Assembly: GCF_001625195.1 (NCBI RefSeq)
Contig: NC_054389.1
Location: 7,560,520-7,624,519, forward strand
DNA from: Drechmeria coniospora
Lineage: Eukaryota > Ascomycota > Sordariomycetes > Hypocreales > Ophiocordycipitaceae
Direction: 5' to 3'
DNA length: 64,000 nucleotides
Position 1 is the stretch's first letter, and the number at the start of each line of letters is the position of its first letter. Made by a program: the position numbers and the translations under genes. This document shows, piece after piece, positions 53,561 to 63,805 of this stretch. The notes below the pieces were generated by a model that was not told the DNA's origin, ran no database searches, and was given only the letters and a program-made list of their open reading frames with translations.

Positions 53561-55291
53561 CCGGAAATAACCCCCCGACGCGTTTCGGTCCGTAGTTGCT
53601 TTTCTACGCAGATGGTGACCGTTGATCGACTTTTCCAGCACACGCTGCACCGCCGGTGTCGTGGATGCCCCGTGTAGCCAAGGCGCGACGTCGGCGCCGT
53701 GGTCGTGACCGTTTGTCGCCAGGGCCCTCCCACTGTCGAGCCCTCCGTAGCGCTCGAGGCCCCCCGTAGCGTTCGTGGCCTCCCCGTGGCTAGCGTTCGA
53801 TGCCTCCCGTAGCGCTCGACCCCTGTAGCGCTCAATGCCCCCCGTAGCGTTTGTGGCCCCCCCCGCGGCCAGCGTTCGGGGCCCCCTGTAGCGTTCGTGG
53901 TCCCCCGTAGCTGGCGATCGTTGCCCCCTGTAGCGTCCCTTGTCCGTCCCCCACGGCGTTACTGCGACGGCACATGACGGTTCGCAGTCAGTGCGCCGTG
54001 AGCGGGAATGAAGGCGGGTCGACCTCATGACTCGAGCAACCTCCCCTCGTCACCATTCTCGCCACCATCCTCGTCACCATTCTCGCCACCATCCTCGTCA
54101 CCATCCTCGTCACCATCCGCTCGCCCATCGTCCCCTCAGCCCGTGTATTTTTTTTTTTCATCAATCCGCAACATGGGATACGTCAGGGCAGCCGATGCGG
54201 AGCCATTTTCAAGTGCAAGCATCGCACCGCTCGCGACGGTGTGCTCACACTCCGTCATGGTCGTGGCACCTGGCGATGGGCATCCGGCGTGCGGAAGGCA
54301 ACTGTCGCACGGCGCACGCCATCCACGGCCATGTATTGGGATTTGCGGAAGCACCGTGGGAAGAGAACACGAGGCGACGATACGTGGGTGCGTCGGTCCG
54401 TACCCGAATGTGTGTCGTGTGTGTCGTGTGCGTTGGGTGTGTTGGGTGTCACGCGTGTATCATGACTATCAGTCGTCTGCGGTCGGGGGCCACGGGACGA
54501 TGCGGCGAGTTTGCGGAGCGGCGGCGACGAAGAATGACTGACCGTTCGGCAGGGTCAAGGTACGACAACTTTGCCTCTTGCCTTGATGCGAAAGTTGCCC
54601 GTGCTCGACAGTGATCGCCTCTCCTTGGACGGAAGACGGCGGCGAAACGACGCAGCTCGTGCCTCGGCCGGGAAAGGCAGTTCCGAAAAGGGGCCATGGA
54701 AAGGCACGCAGAGAATGTGGCACTGCATGCGAAATGAGGGTGCGATGAAGAGCGTCGCATGAAGATGATGATGGCACGCCGCATGACGAAAACTCGCTTC
54801 AGCTGGCCAGATGGACGGAACAAAGTCCGGGCGACGGTTGCATAAGATGCATGACGTGCTGTGTCCGGTATGGCTGCCGGTGCCGTGCTTCAGCATCGAG
54901 GCTTGGCCGGCAGAAATGAATCAAAGGGACCGAGGCCGTCGTTAGCGTTGAGGAAGCCCTTCCGGCTCATCTCCACGCCCGTCGCCGAGGACGCCGGCTC
55001 GACACTAACGGCCGCCGGCGAATGGCCACGGGCGACGTCGTTAGTCATGCGTCGATTGTCCCCCCCGACGGCCAAGGCGCGATGGCCCAGGGCGACGCCC
55101 TGGAGATATAAAGTCACGAGGGCGTCCGGGCCCGGGTCGTCCTCGCGAGTCTCCGGCATCCGACTCGACACCGACTCGACAAAAGGGACGCTTCGGGCTC
55201 TCGTGAGAACCAGGGCGGCATCCGACCAAAGATTCCCGCCCGAACGATAGCCTCACCAGCATCCGCGTCGACGGCACGAGGTTGCACACCG
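53561..55291. other. Minisatellite-bearing spacer upstream of the first Cys-rich secreted gene
   Basis: About 1.7 kb. It holds a GTAGCGYTCG/CCCC minisatellite (about 53726-53930), a 12-bp CACCATYCTCGY array (about 54049-54118), a T11 run at about 54148, and the probable promoter of the gene at 55292. Open frames in 54.0-54.9 kb look non-coding. Confidence 0.6.
55107..55112 (+). promoter_or_regulatory. Candidate TATA box for the first Cys-rich secreted gene
   Basis: TATAAA in the context GGAGATATAAAGTCAC lies 180 bases upstream of the ATG at 55292, in otherwise GC-rich sequence. Position and orientation suit a core promoter; this is inference. Confidence 0.4.
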
Positions 55292-56503
55292 ATGAGGGCC
55301 GGCGCGCTTCTTCTCGTCGCCTCCGCCGCGGGGGGGGGGGTGCACGCCAAAGGCGGCCGTTATTTTCGGGGCATCCAGGATGCCGTGCAGAACGAGCTTC
55401 GGATATTCCAAGACAAGAACGGACTCGGCTTAGACGCCATCTTCCTCTCCGAGGAAAACATCCCGAGCCAGGATGTTGAGATAACAAGCGAGCCCACGTG
55501 CTGGAGGCATTGGTCCATCTTCTCGTGCACGTACACGTCCTTTCTCAACCGTACGCAGCTCACGAACCTCACGAGCGCAACCTACGGCGCGATACGGCAC
55601 GAGGATCAAGCCTTTTCGGTGTACGAACAGCCCAACAATTCCAGCGGTCCGAGGATGCCGGCCAGGATCGTGTCCAAGCAGTCGACGGCGGTCATGAGGT
55701 CGGTGACCAAGGGTTGGAAGGTTGGCCTGAAGCTGTCGCAGAACCACAAGATCATGGGGCCGAGCGCCGTCCTGACCGGCGAGGGCACCTACGAATACAG
55801 CAAGCAGTCGACGCAGCAGAGGACGGTGACGAGGGAGGTCTCCGTCGAGCACACTTGCCCGGAGGGTTTCCACTGCACCATCGAGACCCTGACATTCTAC
55901 GCAATGATATCGGGCACCTGCCGCGTCCACCCAACCATGAAATGCATGAGCAAGGGGGGCGACGAGCGGGACGCATGCCTCGGCTTCCGAAAGGTAAGCA
56001 AGCTCAGCATGGATTGCGACGGCGATCTTGCCGCCATGGAGATGCAGTGGGGAACCAGGGAAACCGGCGAGGCCGTTTGGGATGAAAATGGAAATCTCAT
56101 CCAGGTGTTTGAGTGGGACGACTGCAACGAGTGCGAGCAGACTTTGGACTTTTCCAGGACTCATTGCGGCGGCAGGGATCGCTACGTCGAGTTGCCGTGC
56201 ACCATCACGATGCCGGTGCTCAAGGACAACGCGATGCCGCACACCCACATCATCTTCACTCGCACTCCCATCGAGAGGTTGGACAAGAGTCGGGACAAGA
56301 ATAGAGTCAAGGGCAAGGGCAAGGGCAAGAGCAAGGACAAGGACAAGGACGGCGACAGTGACAAGTACAGGCGAGAGATTGATGAGTCGAAACAGGCCCG
56401 AGGGTCCAAAAAGGCCCGAAAGTCCAAGCAAGTATTTGTCGAGGCCATTCGGAGGGATGGAGACGACGACGAACACGTAGCCGAACACGTAGCCGAGCGT
56501 TAG
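55292..56503 (+). CDS. Cys-rich secreted protein of unknown function, paralogue 1
   Basis: 403 aa, single exon. I do not recognise a characterised family. The signal peptide MRAGALLLVASAAGGGVHA is encoded across an 11-G homopolymer. The mature part starts KGGRYFRGIQDAV. Twelve cysteines are conserved in position with the neighbour at 57531: PTCW, FSCT, TCPEGFHC, GTCR, KCMS, DACLGF, DCDG, WDDCNEC, THCG and LPCT. The central region (about 125-215) is rich in alternating Ser/Thr/Glu/Val (QSTQQRTVTREVSVEHTC), suggesting long beta-strands as in beta-rich secreted folds. An aerolysin-like beta-fold is possible but only a guess. A Lys/Asp-rich repetitive linker (KGKGKGKSKDKDKDG) precedes the end, where QVFVEAIRRDG matches the paralogue's IFVQALRRGD. 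It is a probable tandem duplicate, perhaps an effector. Confidence 0.85.
   Translation: MRAGALLLVASAAGGGVHAKGGRYFRGIQDAVQNELRIFQDKNGLGLDAIFLSEENIPSQDVEITSEPTCWRHWSIFSCTYTSFLNRTQLTNLTSATYGAIRHEDQAFSVYEQPNNSSGPRMPARIVSKQSTAVMRSVTKGWKVGLKLSQNHKIMGPSAVLTGEGTYEYSKQSTQQRTVTREVSVEHTCPEGFHCTIETLTFYAMISGTCRVHPTMKCMSKGGDERDACLGFRKVSKLSMDCDGDLAAMEMQWGTRETGEAVWDENGNLIQVFEWDDCNECEQTLDFSRTHCGGRDRYVELPCTITMPVLKDNAMPHTHIIFTRTPIERLDKSRDKNRVKGKGKGKSKDKDKDGDSDKYRREIDESKQARGSKKARKSKQVFVEAIRRDGDDDEHVAEHVAER
55330..55340 (+). repeat. G11 homopolymer inside a signal-peptide coding region
   Basis: Eleven consecutive G encode the AAGGGV stretch of the signal peptide. A change of one base would shift the frame near codon 14 and abolish the protein, so length here decides whether the gene is read. 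Confidence 0.9.
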
Positions 56504-57530
56504 TCCGTCCATCTGGTCGTGTTCGAGGCGTCGACCGTCATGGAGCAGACGATGATGAATGACAAGAGGTCCGATGAGACGCATGTCTGTATCACTCCAT
56601 CGACCCCCTTTTTGGCCGCCAAATGCCATCGACTGGAGCACCAGCCGGTGCCCAGTGTTGAATGACCGTGCCCAAGGGTTGAGCTACCGTGACGTCAAGT
56701 TGAATGCATATGACCAAAATGCTGCATCCACAAAGCCATGCGTTGCATTCATCGAGAGAATCGGAGACGGACGTCAGATTCTGAACCTTTACCGCAGGGG
56801 TTGACCGCCACACCATAGTTGACTCCTTTGAAAAAACCAACCACCAGAGGTCCTCCTTCATGCCTTCGGTCCACATCATCGCCTCGCTGGCCTCTTGGCA
56901 ACAATACGAATGAGTGTTGGCCGTCTGTTCTGGCTCGGGCTCGTGCGTGTTGACTGAGCGTGAGGCAGCGGACAAGGCGAGTGACAGCTTGGGCGAGTGG
57001 CAGCCGTTGCCACACACAGGCGACGGTGGTCTCATGGATATATAGTACGGAGCGTTATAGTATTTCTAGCTCCCGAACCGGGAGCAGACGGACATAAACA
57101 GCGTGTAACGAATTGGAATAAGTTGAATTCGCATCGACATAGTCCCGTCCTTGCATTGTAGTTTGAAAAAAACGACGACACCACAAGCCAGGTTTCTGCC
57201 TGGCCGGTTTCAGGTACACTGGACTAGTGATGAATAAAGTCCAGCGGACTGGATATTAGCAAAAGTCGAGAAATTGCAAGCGTCCCGAGGATTGAGTTTC
57301 GGCCAAGGCTGCACTAAATTCGTAACGAGGCGTAGCCAGCCAGCCGCCTATGCTGGCAGAGGATTCATGGGACCGGTTCAACCAATGCAATCCGTTTCTC
57401 CTCCGAATTTAGAAGAGGACGTTGCGACGTTTGAACCTGTAGCATGGCAGATAAGAGTTGCTGAGGACCCCGGCGTGGAAATACAGGGCAAGTCCGACGT
57501 ATAATCCAGCAAAGTGCGACCGATACACCG
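56504..57530. other. Spacer between the two paralogues; upstream region of paralogue 2
   Basis: About 1 kb without a supportable gene. A TATATA element lies near 57037 and the sequence is AT-richer at about 57030-57260. The bases around both start codons are alike (ACACCGATGAGG), indicating that the duplication included at least the immediate leader. Confidence 0.5.
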
Positions 57531-58646
57531 ATGAGGATCATCCAGACGCTTATTCTAGTCACCTCTGCGGTGCGAGTTTCCTGCCTCGGTGGTCGATATT
57601 ATCGAGCCATCCAGGACGCCGTCGATGAGGAGCTTCTTGCCTTCACGGAGATGAGCAATCTCGGAGCAGACCCGTTGCATCTCTCCGAGACCAGTCTACC
57701 ATTTCAGGATGAGCTCATAATAACCGAGTCCACCTGTTGGCACCGACGGTCGTTGTTCACCTGCACCGAAACAACCTTTTTCAATCGTACCCAGCTGGTT
57801 CATATTTCGGGCACGACCTTCCACGCCATTCGCCATCAAGATCAAGGATTTTCGGCTCACTACGAACCTAGCAACGTGCATAAAGTCCCTTCCAAAATTG
57901 TATCGAAACAGTCGACGGCGGTGATGAAATCGACAACGAGAGGTTGGAAGATTGGGCTCAAGATGTCGCACAATGCAAAGGTTGGTCAGAGCATTTCACT
58001 AACGGGAGAGGGCACGTATGAACTCCACGAGCAGTCGACTCAGCAGAAGACGGTGACGACCGAGGTCTCGGTCGAACACGCTTGCCCGGATGGTTACCGC
58101 TGCACCATCGAGACCCTATCGTTCTATGCGAGCGTACGAGGTACCTGCCGCGTTCAGCCAACCACACACTGCGCGGACAAGACGAGAGGCGAGCAGGACG
58201 CATGCCTCGGGTTTAATAAGATAAACAAAATAAACCTAGCATGCTACGACAGCAATCCTGCCGCCGACGAGCTGACGCATGGGGCAAGGTCAAACGAGCC
58301 GATTTTCGGTGCCGATGGAAAGCCTCTCCAGGTACCCGAATGGGATGACTGCAGCGATTGTGATCAGTTTCATTCCTTTGCGAGGAGGCATTGCCACGGA
58401 AGAGATCGCCACCCGGAAGAGCAATGCGAGATTTCCGTGCCGGTGGTGAAGGCGAACGGCATGCCGTACACGCACATCATCTTCACCCGCCTTCTCCTTG
58501 AAAAGTATGCGAAGAAGCATCAGGACAACGGCAAGGACAAGATGCATCAGGACAACGGCAAGGACAAGCGAGAGGTCAAAGAATGGGGGGAGCCTGGAAG
58601 GGATGACAAGATATTCGTCCAGGCTTTGCGGAGGGGTGACTTGTGA
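57531..58646 (+). CDS. Cys-rich secreted protein of unknown function, paralogue 2
   Basis: 371 aa, single exon, ATG at 57531, signal peptide MRIIQTLILVTSAVRVSC. Clearly homologous over the full length to the gene at 55292: GGRYYRAIQDAV, SKQSTAVMKSTTRGWKIGLK, LTGEGTYE, VSVEHACPDGYRCTIETL, DACLGF, EWDDCSDCDQF, MPYTHIIFTR. All twelve shared cysteines are present. The two differ most in the linker before the C-terminus: here a twofold HQDNGKDK repeat replaces the Lys/Asp repeat, while the terminal DKIFVQALRRGDL is kept. An N-glycosylation sequon (FNRTQL) is shared. The function is unknown; a secreted, disulfide-rich, beta-strand protein is the most that can be said. Confidence 0.85.
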   Translation: MRIIQTLILVTSAVRVSCLGGRYYRAIQDAVDEELLAFTEMSNLGADPLHLSETSLPFQDELIITESTCWHRRSLFTCTETTFFNRTQLVHISGTTFHAIRHQDQGFSAHYEPSNVHKVPSKIVSKQSTAVMKSTTRGWKIGLKMSHNAKVGQSISLTGEGTYELHEQSTQQKTVTTEVSVEHACPDGYRCTIETLSFYASVRGTCRVQPTTHCADKTRGEQDACLGFNKINKINLACYDSNPAADELTHGARSNEPIFGADGKPLQVPEWDDCSDCDQFHSFARRHCHGRDRHPEEQCEISVPVVKANGMPYTHIIFTRLLLEKYAKKHQDNGKDKMHQDNGKDKREVKEWGEPGRDDKIFVQALRRGDL

Positions 58647-59114
58647 GCGGACCGCGGCAAGGTAGTGAAGGGGGGATGATTCCAGTCCACTTCGTAGTCC
58701 GGCAACAGGCCCGACGAGAAATCTTGATCAAGCGCCTCTCTGTTTAATATATTCCATACCCGTCGACCGCCGCTCCAATGTGTGACGATTTGCCTCCTGG
58801 CAGGCCCGGAGATCGAAGCTGCATGCTTGCTCGCGCGCAGTGCTCGTCCCGCGCTGCTTGCCATTCGAGGAAGGCATGCCGAGAGCTTTGGCTTTGATCC
58901 GACTCAAGGATTCCAGTAGCCATGGCTGAAGCGGGCCATGATGGGTTGAGCCATGATGGGTTGAGCTGCGGCGTGCGCGTGTTGGACGGCGTAGACGTGG
59001 TCGAGTTTGGCAGGCGGGGAGAAGCAAACAAGGGCGTTCAAGGCTGGGCTGTCAAGATGCAAACATATCGGACGGCATTGCGTGGACAGGTCGGACGACG
59101 GAGTGTGAACGTTG

Positions 59115-59850
59115 CATCTAAACACATTCGAGCATTAGCCATCATGCCACCCTGGCCGTGGCGATGCCTGACAAGACTGTCACGATATTGTCGCGGCAGA
59201 CTGCCAGGGATTCGCTAGATCGGTCACGCAGATGTCAACTGTCGCCAGATGGGCCACGATCGACCTCTGGGCGTTGGTCCTCCTTTGCTGTTCTGTCAGG
59301 TACAGCTGGGTGGCAAAAGAAATGATTGAATTTGATGAATCTTCCACCTAAATTTATTCGACCATTAGCCATCATGCCACCGTGGCCGTCCCGATACCTG
59401 GCAAGACTGTCTCGATATTGTCGTGCCAGGCTGCCAGGGATTCGCTCGATCGGGCACGCAAATATCGTCAACCGTCGCCAGATGGGTCACGTTCGACCTC
59501 TTGGCGTTGCTCCTCCTCAGCTGTTCCGTCAGGTACAGCTGGGTGGTTAGGTACAGCTGGGTGGTTAGGTACAACTGGCTGGCAAAAGAAACGATTGAAT
59601 TTGATGAATCTTCCACCTAAATATATTCGATCATTAGCCATCATGCTACCGTGGCCGTCCCGATACTTGACAAGACTGTCACGGTTTTGCCGCGCAAGGC
59701 TGCCAGGAATTCGCTCGATCGGTGACGCAGACGTCGTCAACTGTCGTCAACTGTCGTCAGATGGGTCAACGATCGGTCTCTTGGCGTTGTTCTTCCTTTG
59801 CTGTTCCGTCAGGTACAATGGGGTGGCAAAAATGTCGATTCGATTTAATT
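59115..59850. repeat. 230-270-bp tandem repeat, three copies, plus a detached tail copy at 60180-60245
   Basis: ATTAGCCATCATGCCACCGT begins equivalent positions at 59134, 59364 and (as ATGCTACCGT) 59633. All copies share GACAAGACTGTC, GCCAGG(G/A)ATTCGCT and GTCAGGTACAGCTGGGTGGC. The middle copy carries an extra triplication of an 18-bp GGTACAGCTGGGTGGTTA unit. The end motif GGGTGGCAAAAATG recurs at about 60182 together with following ACCRCCA...TTTTGTC sequence. Confidence 0.85.
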
Positions 59851-59919
59851 GTAGCAGTAGCACCACCAGAGTTGAATCGTCGCTTTTGTCCATAACTGTA
59901 TCCGTGGTATTAGTATAGG

Positions 59920-60250
59920 TACGGGGTGCAGAGACCAAAAATACAGTGCGTGTGCCATGCACGCGTACTGTTCACTCGAGAAAGTAAAGCACGGAGGACG
60001 AGGTACTTGTACATGTCTCTTGCCTTCGCTTAATACGGAGTACTTACTCTAATACTTTCCAACATGTGCTTGTACTAACTCGTACATGTACAAGTACAGT
60101 ACGGAGTAGTTGTACGTGTTCTCTGCTCTAGGTAGTCGTAGTTGTACAAGTAGCGAATGTAACTGGGGTACTCGTACGTTGGGGTGGCAAAAATGCTGAT
60201 TCAATTTGCAAGAGTACCGCCACCAAAACGGAACCGTCCTTTTGTCAAGT
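59920..60250. repeat. GTAC-word island 4 (short)
   Basis: Short stretch with TACGGAGTA, TACATGTACAAGTAC and CTTGTACATG words like the larger islands, bounded on both sides by copies of the GGGTGGCAAAAATG repeat end. Confidence 0.7.
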
Positions 60251-60781
60251 GTCTGTACGTGTACGAGGAGACACACTGTGCAGCTCTACCCGTCTACTGC
60301 CCTGTAGTGTGGACTGGTACCCGTGGAACGGTAGAGTGCAGCGCATTGAGCTGCTAATCCGATCGGATCGGCAAGCTCTAGCACCTCTGCCACCCCACCA
60401 CCCACTGAGATCCCCCTGGGGAATTGCATCGCCCAATCCCATCACCCAATCCCACCACCCACCCAGTGCCCTCCACCCCCCCCATGTGCATCGCCCCCCC
60501 CTCCATCCATCACGTCCACAATTTCTTGTCCATCGTCGTCGAAGCACCTCCCAAGGGCCAGGCCGGGTGATGGGTCTTTCCTCTCGCAGCAATCCTTTCG
60601 TATGATGCTCAACCGATCGAAACCCGTCTCCATCGTCGTGCTCCATGCTGACCGTCCTCGCTAGCTGCCCCATCATGAGACGACGGCCGCTCCGGCTGCC
60701 GACCAGACAAGCTCGCGAGCTTCGAGCCCCGGTCGATCCGACGGTGCCGCTCACGGCCCTCGTCCCCCGAAAGGCGATCCC

Positions 60782-63700
60782 ATGGCCTTGCACGCTCTCG
60801 AGGTCATCGACCGCAAGGTCCGATGCTTGACCGTCGCTTTCGCCTCCTGGCTCCGCTCTCCTCAGGGTCGCGGGGTCCTGAAATGCACCATTGCCTACAC
60901 GCTGGCGAGTCTTGCCACCTTTGTCGGCCCTCTGTCCAACCTCCTCGGCAAGCCCGACGGCAAGCATGTCGTGGCGACCATCACCGTCTACTTCCACGCC
61001 TCGCGGTCCGCGGGCTCCATGATCGAAGCCGTCTTCATCGCCATCGTCGCCGTCGCCTACGCCGAGGCGGTCTCGATACTCTCCATGGCCACCTCGGTCC
61101 TCGTCGGCTCCGGCATGGGCCTTGTCACCCTTGCCCACGTGCTCGTCGTCGTCGTCTTCATCGGCGGCGCCTTCGGCTTCATGGGCTGGGTCAAGCAGCG
61201 AATGGGCAACCCGCTGGTCAATGTCGGCAGCACGCTGGCGTCGCTTGCCATCATCAGCGTCGTGACCAAGGAGAACGCCGTCGTGTCCAACGTCTTTTCG
61301 AACCAAAAGATTGCCCAGGTCTTCAAGATGCTCGTCATGGGAATCACCTGCGCCGCCGCCGTCAACTTGCTCCTGTGGCGGGTGTCGGCCCGCTCGCTTC
61401 TGCGGCGATCCATGTCGAGCGCCTCGGCCGAGCTCGGCCGGATGCTGTCGGCCATCACGAGCAGCTTCCTCGACGGCACCGAGGACAAGGAAGACCTCGT
61501 CGCGTTCACGGCCGCCTCGGATGCCTACTCCAAGGCGTACCCGCAGACGATGACGAACTTGCGAGAGGCCAAGTTTGAGAATTACCTGCTCGGCCGCGAG
61601 AAGCTGTACGTGCTCGAGAGGGCGGCCGCCATGGCCATCGGCACCGTCGCCCAATCGGTCGGTGGCCTGCGGAGCGCGGCGAACGGCCACCTCGAACTCC
61701 TTCGATCGACGCGGGCTCGATCGGCCGCGAGCCTGCGCTCGTCCGTGTCCACGACGGCCCCGCTCCTCGGCAGCCGTGCGTCGAGCCTCGTCCCCTTCAC
61801 GCCCGACAGCGACGTCTTTTCCGTGCCGTCGAAAGCCAAAGGCAAAGCCCCCCTGCATGCGCCGTCGGACACGTTCGATGTCTTCGTCGCCATGACGAGG
61901 CCTCACATGGAGGCGCTCGCGAGCATCCTCTCCCAGATGCTCGGCCAGCCGCCCTTCGGCGACGGACCCACGTACGAGGTGCGCGTCAACGAGAGCTTTC
62001 GGCCGCAGCTGGCGGACGCGCTGTCCATGTTCAACGCGGCACGCGCCGAGGCCCTCGAGGAGCTGTATCAGCTCATCGAGTCGAGCCGATTCCGGTCCGA
62101 CAAGACGCAGGCCGAGTTTGAGGAGATTGCCGCCGCCTGCGGACACTTTAGCTTCAGCTTGCAGAGCCTCGGCGAGGAGATGCAAAAGTACCTGGACATC
62201 CTGGACGACCTGAAGCACCGCAGCCTCCACCGGCAGCGGAGCTGGCGCTGGCTTCTGTGGTGGAGGAAGGGTGTCCCGGGCGTCACGTCGACGCTGCCGT
62301 ACGAGACGGCCGAGACGGAGGGGCTGATCAGGCCGATCAAGAAATCCGGCGTTCCCAAGGGCATACCCGACTCCATGGTCGAGCTGCGAGACACCTTTAG
62401 CTGGAGGGCCGCGCCGAACGCGAGCCGCATGCTCGCCTTTGTTTCCCAGCGCGCGCTGAAGCTTCTGAGAAAGCTCGCAAGGGACGACAGTGAGTGAGCC
62501 GTCTTCCCATGCGCCCCTCTCCCTCCCCTCTCCCCTCTCCCCCCCGTCCGAAGTTGAGTGGCCGACTAACAGACGGCAGTCCGTTTCGGCCTCAAAGTCG
62601 GCGTCGGTGCCTCCCTCTGGGCATCTGTCGCCTTTTTCGAAAAGACGCGCGACTGGTACATGCACTACCGCGGCGAATGGGGCCTCCTGTCCTTCATGAT
62701 CGTCTGCTCCATGACGGTCGGCGCCTCGAACACGACGGGATGGGCGCGCTTCGTCGGAACCTTTCTGGGCGCCTTCTTCTCCTATGCCAACTGGAACCTG
62801 AGCCGAGGCAACGCCGTGGCCCTCGCCGTCCTCGGCTTCCTCGTGAGCTTCTTCAACTTTTACCTCATCGTCGCCCGGGGCAAGGCGCCGCTGGGTCGCA
62901 TGACGCTGCTCGCCTACAACGTCTCGACGCTCTACGCCTACAGCCTGAGCCAAAAGGTCGACGACGACGACGACGACGAGGGCGGCCGCATGCCCGACAT
63001 GACGTCCATCATCAAGCACAGGGTCCTCTCCGTCCTCGCCGGCATCCTGTGGGGCCTCGTCGTCTGCCGCGTCATCTGGCCCATCTCGGCGCGCAAAAAG
63101 TTCAAGGAGGGCATTTCGATGCTGTACCTTCAGATGGGTCTCATCTGGAGGCGAGGCCCGCTGGCCATCCTCCTGCGCAGCGACTGCAGCCAGAGCTACC
63201 TCCGGTCCGGCGAGCAGGCGGCGATGCAGCGGTACGCCGACCGGCTCGAGGCGCTGCGGCACGCGGCGGCGTCCGAGTTTGAGCTGCGCGGCCCGTTCCC
63301 CTTCGAGACGTGCGGCCGCATCCTGCGCAGCACGAACCGAATCCTCGACGGCTTCTACGCCATGAGCCTCGTGACGCAGCTCAAGGGCAAGTTAACGCCG
63401 GGCGAGCGGGCGCTGCTGCAGTACACGGCCCCGGAGCGGGCGCTGCTGTGCGACCGCATGTGCCACGTCTTCCAGGTGCTCGCGAGCTCGACGCTGCTCG
63501 AGTACTCGCTGACGGACGCCGTGCCGTCGGTCATGGGCACGCGGGACCGGCTGCTGAGCAAGATATTCGAGTTTCGAAACGCCCAGCTCCCGGAAGGCTT
63601 CGGGCTCGACCGACGACGCAGCAGCGCCGACACCGTGGCCCAAGAAGGGGCGCCGACCGAGGTGGTCGTCGAGGAGCGGGACTACGCCCTCCTCTACGCC

Positions 63701-63805
63701 TACGCGCTCGTGACGGGCCAGGTGGCCGAGGAGCTCAAGGTGGCCGAGCGGGAGATCGAGGGTCTATTCGGCGGCTGGGACGAGGAGTCCTTGCTGTTGC
63801 AGTAG
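60782..63805 (+). CDS. Large membrane protein, fungal aromatic-acid-exporter/FUSC-like family (second copy)
   Basis: Two exons: 60782-62489 and 62580-63805, 977 aa. The 90-bp intron (GTGAGT donor, CTAAC branch, GGCAG acceptor, phase 1) joins LARDD to IRFGLKVGVGASLW. A first bundle of six helices (about residues 35-205) includes CTIAYTLASLATFVGPLSNL, TVYFHASRSAGSMIEAVF and VFIGGAFGFMGWV. A cytoplasmic domain of about 350 residues follows. The second bundle (about 570-760) includes WGLLSFMIVCSMTVGASNTT, FLGAFFSYANW and ILWGLVVCRVIWPI, and the helical C-terminal domain has a poly-Asp loop. Architecture and size match the gene at 48571, but sequence similarity is modest and this one has an intron, so they are members of one class rather than recent duplicates. 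The transported substrate is unknown. Confidence 0.88.

Larger units (their letters stand above)
58647..60781. other. Repeat-bearing spacer upstream of the second exporter-like gene
   Basis: About 2.1 kb. It contains a three-copy tandem repeat (59115-59850), a small GTAC-word island (59920-60250), C-rich low-complexity sequence at about 60395-60510, and the promoter of the gene starting at 60782. No gene is visible on the plus strand; a very long minus-strand open frame from 63262 down to 60245 is an antisense shadow. Confidence 0.6.

Noticed and set aside
60245..63262. Minus-strand open frame of about 1,005 codons
   Set aside because: It lies opposite the second exporter-like gene, begins without any recognisable N-terminus, and its composition (Arg/Glu/Gly/Asp-rich) is that of the complement of GC-rich codons.
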